From Lentisphaeria bacterium UBA1784 (GTDB taxonomy: Bacteria; Verrucomicrobiota; Lentisphaeria; Victivallales; Victivallaceae), in NCBI GenBank assembly GCA_002315455.1, contig DCGG01000036.1:9452-19924 (forward strand): DNA of 10,473 nt. Direction: 5' to 3'. Below, piece by piece: positions 7,261 to 10,473 of the stretch. The notes below the pieces were generated by a model that had not been told where the DNA came from, did no database searches, and was given only the letters and a program-made list of their open reading frames with translations. Position 1 is the stretch's first letter, and each line of letters begins with the position of its first letter. The translations under genes were made by a program, and so were the position numbers.

Positions 7261-8505
7261 CTACTTTGCCACCGCTTCCAGAATGGACGCTGCCACCGCC
7301 TTGCCGAGGATTTTGCGGCAGTCCTCCGGGTAGTGGACGTCGCGACCTTTGCGCCATTCGTCGAAAGCGGGATCGTTGCGGACAAGGGTGTTCAGGTCGC
7401 AGATCAACACCTTCGGATGTTTGGCCAGCACCGGCTTCAGAGCGTCGTTGTAGACGAGGTCCTCGTCCTTCACCCGTCCGTAGAAACGCCCGGGACCGTC
7501 ATTGGGGACGGGGGTGGTGGTGACCCAGACCACCTGATACCCGCAGGCTTCGATGGTACTGAGGATGGTGTCCACGTTGCGGACGTAGTCCTCCAGTTCC
7601 ACCTGATGGGTCTTGAGGAACGCCATGGTTTTGGGGTCGCAGGCGCGGCGCAGATCATGAAGTCCGTGGTTGATGCTGACCACCACCTTGCCGGAATTTG
7701 CATACTTTGCCTCGGCGAGCCAGAAGGGGATCTGTGCCAATCCCCGGACGCTGTCGCCGCTGCTGCCCGGGATCTTGTGGAAGTTGACCTTGCCCTTCAG
7801 TTCCGCGGCGGCATAGGGGCCGTAATTCTGACTGATGGAGTCGCCGATCACCAGCACGGTGGGCAGATTGGGGTCGTCCTTGGCGTAGGGATTGGAGGAG
7901 TTCTTCAGGAGGACGGTCCGGGCGGTGTAACTGCCGTCGGCGGCGGGACCGGGGTCCAGATGCATCCGCACCCGGCCGAAAATCGGCTGGAGCTGCTTGG
8001 CCCGGGAAGGCTGAAGGGTGCCGATGAAGTCCCGGTGGCGCATCTTGATTTCCTTGCCGTTGAAGCGGAAAGCCGCCTCCTGACTTGCGGCGATGGAGAG
8101 AAGATTGACCCGCCCCACCAGCGGATCGAATCCTTCCAGTTGTTTGGCGGCATCCGCACCGAAAATCACCGCCATGGCGGCGAAGGGCTTGCCTTCCAGC
8201 GCCTTTTTCCGGTCCTTGGCGCTGACGATGACGGCGGCATCGGACCAGGGGGCGAGAGACTTGGGTTTAACTCCGCGGATCATGTAGAATTTTGTGGACT
8301 TATCCCACTTGACCTGATAAAGCCGTGCGCCTTCGTTGTCCACGGGGTCGTAGGCGGTGGGGGCGCAGACGGTCATTGTCTGTGCCTCCTGATCCACCTT
8401 GGTGGGGATGCAGTTTTCTCCGTCGGAGAGGGGTTTTGCGCCCCACAGCGTGCCGCAGAACACCGCCGCGGAGGCGATGCCGAGAGAGAGGAGCCGTTTG
8501 AACAT
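7261..8505 (-). CDS. Exported SGNH/GDSL-family hydrolase, likely carbohydrate esterase type
   Basis: This serine hydrolase of the SGNH superfamily, many of which remove acetyl or acyl groups from glycans, is exported. The 414-aa protein has a Sec signal (MFKRLLSLGIASAAVF, cleavage near WGA 21-23). An N-terminal region of about 180 residues, probably beta-rich, precedes the SGNH domain from about 215. Block I is LVIGDSISQNYG (218-229, nucleophile S223), block II is around PGSSGD (246-251), block III is NHGLHDL (279-285), and block V is DVHYPED (389-395, H391, with D389 the likely partner). Block III departs from the usual GxND: N279 is kept and the sequence runs N-H-G-L-H-D. The start at 8505 is supported by AAAGGA six bases upstream. 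Its promoter lies about 180 bp upstream and the FG-GAP gene follows after 24 bp. The substrate is unknown; pairing with a propeller protein suggests a secreted polysaccharide. Confidence 0.9.
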   Translation of the reverse strand: MFKRLLSLGIASAAVFCGTLWGAKPLSDGENCIPTKVDQEAQTMTVCAPTAYDPVDNEGARLYQVKWDKSTKFYMIRGVKPKSLAPWSDAAVIVSAKDRKKALEGKPFAAMAVIFGADAAKQLEGFDPLVGRVNLLSIAASQEAAFRFNGKEIKMRHRDFIGTLQPSRAKQLQPIFGRVRMHLDPGPAADGSYTARTVLLKNSSNPYAKDDPNLPTVLVIGDSISQNYGPYAAAELKGKVNFHKIPGSSGDSVRGLAQIPFWLAEAKYANSGKVVVSINHGLHDLRRACDPKTMAFLKTHQVELEDYVRNVDTILSTIEACGYQVVWVTTTPVPNDGPGRFYGRVKDEDLVYNDALKPVLAKHPKVLICDLNTLVRNDPAFDEWRKGRDVHYPEDCRKILGKAVAASILEAVAK

Positions 8506-8675
8506 GTTTTTCCTTTCTGTTTTCCGTTTCCGGATTTTTTCCGCGTTGTGCGTTTATTTCTTCTTTTTGGAGAGCCCGGCGATGGTACGGCGCAGGGCGG
8601 CATCCGCCTCCGGGACCTGTCGCTGTCATTGAAAATCAAAAGCAGACTCCCAGAGCGGAGCCTGTGAACTGTATT
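8506..8675 (-). other. Long 5' leader of the SGNH operon with a remnant coding-like tail
   Basis: About 170 nt separate the predicted transcription start (near 8675) from ATG 8505. On the minus strand one frame reads EADAALRRTIAGLSKKKK and stops at TAA (8554-8556), but a TGA lies shortly upstream in the same frame and no start codon follows it. It looks like the end of a vanished gene or a chance frame. A short stem, GGCGG/CCGCC with a 3-base loop (8596-8608), is present. I recognise no riboswitch. Confidence 0.4.
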
Positions 8676-8681
8676 TTCCGT

Positions 8682-8710
8682 ACTATACCACAAACCGGGC
8701 GGAAATACAA
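8682..8710 (-). promoter_or_regulatory. Extended -10 sigma-70-type promoter of the SGNH/FG-GAP operon
   Basis: On the minus strand, TTGTAT (8705-8710) and TATAGT (8682-8687) are separated by exactly 17 bp, and TGG directly precedes TATAGT, giving an extended -10. The -10 matches five of six consensus bases; the -35 matches three. Initiation is expected near 8675. It sits between the rpsU terminator and the SGNH gene, where a promoter is required. Confidence 0.65.
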
Positions 8711-8751
8711 ATCTTCCGCAAAAAAGATGCGCGAAGGCGCCCTGATCGTGA

Positions 8752-8786
8752 CCGGACCCGCCGGACTTGTCCGACAGGTCTGACCT
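8752..8786. repeat. Tandem 9-mer and two small palindromes upstream of the SGNH promoter
   Basis: CCGGACCCG (8752-8760) is followed directly by CCGGACTTG (8761-8769). Overlapping this is the inverted repeat CGGACTTGTCCG (8762-8773), then the palindrome AGGTCTGACCT (8776-8786). The cluster lies 42-76 bp upstream of the -35 hexamer, a place where an activator could bind. No known operator is recognised. Confidence 0.35.
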
Positions 8787-8804
8787 AAACCGTCGGAGAG
8801 ATAC

Positions 8805-8841
8805 AAAAAAGCCGCTCCTCCAAAATGGAGAAACGGCTTTT
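8805..8841 (-). terminator. Intrinsic terminator downstream of rpsU
   Basis: AAAAGCCG (8807-8814) pairs with CGGCTTTT (8834-8841), and an inner stem CTCC/GGAG (8818-8821 with 8827-8830) stacks above a small internal loop. On the minus strand the hairpin runs into six T (8810-8805). The 3' untranslated stretch from the rpsU stop is about 83 nt. On the plus strand four T follow the stem, so weak bidirectional action is possible. Confidence 0.82.
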
Positions 8842-8923
8842 CCGTGTCGCAAGGTCAGGGTCTTGTCTCAAGTCCGGCTTCTGTAAAGCCCTTCTTTTCA
8901 CGCAGCCCCGGCCCCGCAGCCCA

Positions 8924-9091
8924 TCAATGGCGACGCTGTTTGGCTTCGCGGCGCTTGACCTCGCTGGGCTTCTCGTAGTGACGGCGATTGCGAAGTTCTT
9001 TGAGGGTTCCTTCCTTATCGAGCTTCTTCTTCAGCCGGCGCAGGGCGCGTTCGATGATCTCGCCTTTCTTGACGCGGACTTCGGTATCCAT
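8924..9091 (-). CDS. rpsU: Small-subunit ribosomal protein bS21
   Basis: bS21 binds the 30S platform near the anti-Shine-Dalgarno end of 16S rRNA and helps initiation. The 55-aa protein, short enough to be missed by length filters, reads MDTEVRVKKGEIIERALRR at the start, then LKKKLDKEGTLKELRNRR, HYEKPSEVKRREAKQRRH and TGA. This matches the family pattern of TEVRVKK, a basic helix, YEKPSE and a basic tail. ATG 9091 follows an unusually strong SD, AGGGGGTGA (9098-9106), six bases upstream. It is flanked by its own promoter (9164-9191) and terminator (8805-8841), so it is probably a single-gene unit, although read-through from marC is possible because no terminator is visible after marC. The presence of an SD for an SD-region protein fits an organism that uses SD-led initiation. 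Confidence 0.97.
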   Translation of the reverse strand: MDTEVRVKKGEIIERALRRLKKKLDKEGTLKELRNRRHYEKPSEVKRREAKQRRH

Positions 9092-9135
9092 AAGTTTTCA
9101 CCCCCTTTCGCAGTCGTTTCAGTTGTTCGTTTCTG

Positions 9136-9153
9136 GTTCCCGTTATGGGGAAC
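9136..9153 (-). other. Hairpin in the rpsU leader
   Basis: A perfect 6-bp stem GTTCCC/GGGAAC (9136-9141 with 9148-9153) with a 6-base loop lies shortly after the predicted transcription start and about 30 bases before the SD. No T-run follows, so it is not a terminator. It could stabilise the mRNA or take part in feedback control; both are inference. Confidence 0.5.
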
Positions 9154-9163
9154 AGTATTCCTT

Positions 9164-9191
9164 AATATACACCATTTCCGTGAAAAATCAA
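9164..9191 (-). promoter_or_regulatory. Sigma-70-type promoter of rpsU
   Basis: On the minus strand, TTGATT (9186-9191) and TATATT (9164-9169) are separated by 16 bp. The -35 matches four of six and the -10 five of six consensus bases. Initiation near 9157 gives a leader of about 65 nt. The -35 begins only about 15 bp after the marC stop, so the whole promoter fits in the intergenic gap. Confidence 0.62.
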
Positions 9192-9205
9192 GACCCGGGG
9201 TTTCG

Positions 9206-9814
9206 TTACAACTTCAGAAAATTGCTGATCCCGGTGAAAATGATCTCCGCCGCCAGCGCGACAAGATACATCCCGGTCAGTTTGGTCAGGATGGCGACCC
9301 CCTTCTTCTTCAGGCCCCGCTCAATGTATTCGGAGAAGCAGAGCATCAGTCCCACCACCGCCGAAGCCGCAAGGATGGTCACCAGCGTGATCATCCGGTT
9401 GCCGAGGGAGAGCGTCGGGTCCGCCCCCATCACCAGCAACGTGCCGATGGTTCCCGGTCCGGCCGTATAGGGGATCGCCAGCGGAACCACCGCCATGTCG
9501 CTCTCCGTCTCCACCTGACGGCCGGAGGGAACGGCACAGCTGCGGACCAGTTCGATGCCGTTGAGCATCAGCACGGTCCCGGCGCCGATGCGGAAGGCGT
9601 CGAGACTGATGCCGAGACAGCGGAAGATCTGTTCGCCGCCGAGATAGAGAACGGCGGAGATCACCGCCACCGCCATCCCCACCCGGATCGCCAGACGGCG
9701 CCTCGCCCGGCCTTCCATCCCCTGCGTGACGGGGATGAAGACCGACATGACGAAAAACGGCGTGTACAGCAGCACGAACTTGATGAAAAGACCGATGACG
9801 TCGGCACAACTCAT
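9206..9814 (-). CDS. MarC-family integral membrane protein
   Basis: This is a small inner-membrane protein of the MarC (UPF0056) family, whose biochemical role is unsettled; the early link to multiple antibiotic resistance in E. coli was not upheld. The 202-aa length is normal. Six hydrophobic segments lie near 6-29, 43-63, 70-91, 107-130, 141-161 and 179-200. The family signature DMAVVPLAIPYTAGPGTIG (106-124) is intact, with the paired polar/Pro-Gly re-entrant-like motif, and the first half carries the related TPFFVMSVFIPVTQGM. The start at 9814 is fixed by a strong SD, GGGAGGTGG, four bases upstream of the ATG. It follows purE by 37 bp on the same strand and is probably cotranscribed with it. 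No terminator is seen before the rpsU promoter. Confidence 0.93.
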   Translation of the reverse strand: MSCADVIGLFIKFVLLYTPFFVMSVFIPVTQGMEGRARRRLAIRVGMAVAVISAVLYLGGEQIFRCLGISLDAFRIGAGTVLMLNGIELVRSCAVPSGRQVETESDMAVVPLAIPYTAGPGTIGTLLVMGADPTLSLGNRMITLVTILAASAVVGLMLCFSEYIERGLKKKGVAILTKLTGMYLVALAAEIIFTGISNFLKL

Positions 9815-9851
9815 TTTGCCACCTCCCGTTTCCCAAAGAGGAGCCGCAGGG

Positions 9852-10349
9852 TCAGCGGCTCAGTTCTTCCTGCAGTTCCGCATCGGCGGCGAGGACCTTC
9901 GCCTTCTGGGCGGCGCGGAAATCCTTCAGTTTCTTCGCAAGTTCAGGATCGTTCAGCGCCAGCATGGCGACGGCGTAGAGCGCGGCGTTCTTCGCCCCGG
10001 CCTTTCCGGCGCTGACCGTGGCCACGGGGATCCCGGGAGGCATCTGCACGAAGGAAAAGAGCGCGTCCATGCCGTTGAAAGGCGCACTGGCCACCGGGAT
10101 GCCGATCACCGGCAGCGTGGTGTGGGCCGCGATGACGCCGCCGAGGTGGGCGGCCATTCCGGCGGCGCAGATGATGACCTGGATGCCGTTTTTCTCCGCA
10201 TTGGCGGCGAACTCCGCCGCTTCGACGGGCGTGCGGTGGGCGGAGAGTACCCGGCCCACGAAGGGGATCCCGAATTCCTTCAGCGTATCGAAAGCGCCCT
10301 TGACCACTTCCAGATCGCTCTTGCTGCCCATGATGACTGCAACGCTCAT
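9852..10349 (-). CDS. purE: N5-carboxyaminoimidazole ribonucleotide mutase PurE (class I)
   Basis: PurE converts N5-CAIR to CAIR (4-carboxy-AIR) in de novo purine synthesis, in the cytoplasm, usually as an octamer. The 165-aa protein has the class I signatures: MGSKSDLEVV (7-16), SAHRTP (36-41, catalytic H38), AAGMAAHLGGVIAAHTTLP (62-80), GMDALFSFVQMP (93-104) and GKAGAKNAALYA (115-126). The SAHRTP and AAHL motifs, rather than SAHKT/K-type motifs, argue for the bacterial mutase that works with PurK, not for a class II AIR carboxylase. purK is not in the window. ATG 10349 follows AAGGAG with eight-base spacing. marC follows after 37 bp. I see no convincing promoter and no purine riboswitch in the 124 bases upstream. 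Confidence 0.97.
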   Translation of the reverse strand: MSVAVIMGSKSDLEVVKGAFDTLKEFGIPFVGRVLSAHRTPVEAAEFAANAEKNGIQVIICAAGMAAHLGGVIAAHTTLPVIGIPVASAPFNGMDALFSFVQMPPGIPVATVSAGKAGAKNAALYAVAMLALNDPELAKKLKDFRAAQKAKVLAADAELQEELSR

Positions 10350-10473
10350 GATTTTTCTCCTTGTTTTGCTGTCTCGTTGACGACAGATATTTTATGGGCA
10401 CCTCTAAAAATTCATTCCGGCGGCTTGCGGCCTTTGAGGAAAGTCCGCAACGCGCGACTTTTCGGCGGTTACC
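10350..10473. other. Upstream region of purE with no supported gene
   Basis: The minus-strand leader of purE contains a small 5-bp stem, CTGTC/GACAG (10369-10386), ahead of the SD. A TAAAAT (10389-10394) could be a weak -10, but no -35 fits. At 10395-10413 the AT-rich stretch GGGCACCTCTAAAAATTC resembles ends of some insertion sequences, without proof. The last 60 bases are GC-rich, and no frame there is convincing. Confidence 0.35.

Noticed and set aside
6034..8667. An open frame of 877 codons on the plus strand, across two genes
   Set aside because: It is antisense to the SGNH and FG-GAP genes, which carry signal peptides, motifs, SD sites, a promoter and a terminator on the other strand. 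The antisense protein is low in recognisable domains and rich in V, G, D, H and A, as expected from GC-rich codon bias.
9192..9205. CCCGGG-centred inverted repeat after marC as a terminator
   Set aside because: The stem would have almost no loop, and the T-run after it is separated and overlaps the rpsU -35.
8825..10015. A plus-strand frame of 396 codons
   Set aside because: It starts inside the rpsU terminator and runs antisense through rpsU, its promoter and marC; composition is shadow-like.
10436..10447. GAGGAAAGTCCG, identical to a conserved core string of bacterial RNase P RNA
   Set aside because: The following bases do not match the usual GGRCUYC continuation, and no P3-like hairpin can be formed from the bases just before it. 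The window ends 26 bases later, so a final test needs the flanking sequence, but I do not call rnpB.

Overview
The window is GC-rich with dense, tightly packed genes, clear Shine-Dalgarno sites (for example upstream of rpsU, marC and purE) and several long exported proteins. A Gram-negative bacterium is likely, because a phosphoethanolamine-transferase-type enzyme and signal-peptide proteins are present. The style (FG-GAP/VCBS beta-propeller protein next to an SGNH hydrolase, GC-rich, good SD sites) suggests the PVC group, perhaps Lentisphaerota/Kiritimatiellota or relatives. That placement is inference only; no rRNA or other marker is visible.

Layout. (1) Bases 1-2223, minus strand: an exported protein of unknown function (997-2223), followed 46 bp later by a dGTP triphosphohydrolase (dgt) that runs off the left edge. 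(2) Bases 2264-5753, plus strand: a three-gene operon of thiD, an exported N-acetylmuramoyl-L-alanine amidase and a membrane phosphoethanolamine-transferase-like enzyme. Each downstream start codon overlaps the preceding stop as ATGA. The first and second blocks diverge from an AT-rich gap of about 40 bp with overlapping promoter elements. (3) Bases 5757-8710, minus strand: a self-contained transcription unit with an extended -10 promoter, a leader of about 170 nt, an exported SGNH/GDSL hydrolase, an exported FG-GAP/VCBS propeller protein and an intrinsic terminator. (4) Bases 8805-9191, minus strand: rpsU (55 aa) with its own promoter, leader hairpin, strong SD and terminator. (5) Bases 9206-10349, minus strand: purE followed by a MarC-family membrane protein. 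The last 124 bases hold no gene I can support.

Most of the content is housekeeping: nucleotide pools (dgt, purE), thiamin (thiD), translation (rpsU) and envelope (amidase, PEtN transferase, MarC). The least explained parts are the exported protein at 997-2223 and the SGNH/FG-GAP pair at 5809-8505, which looks like a secreted glycan-processing or glycan-binding unit. I did not find a CRISPR array, phage gene, toxin-antitoxin pair or recognisable new defence system. The very long open frames antisense to the real genes are codon-bias shadows.
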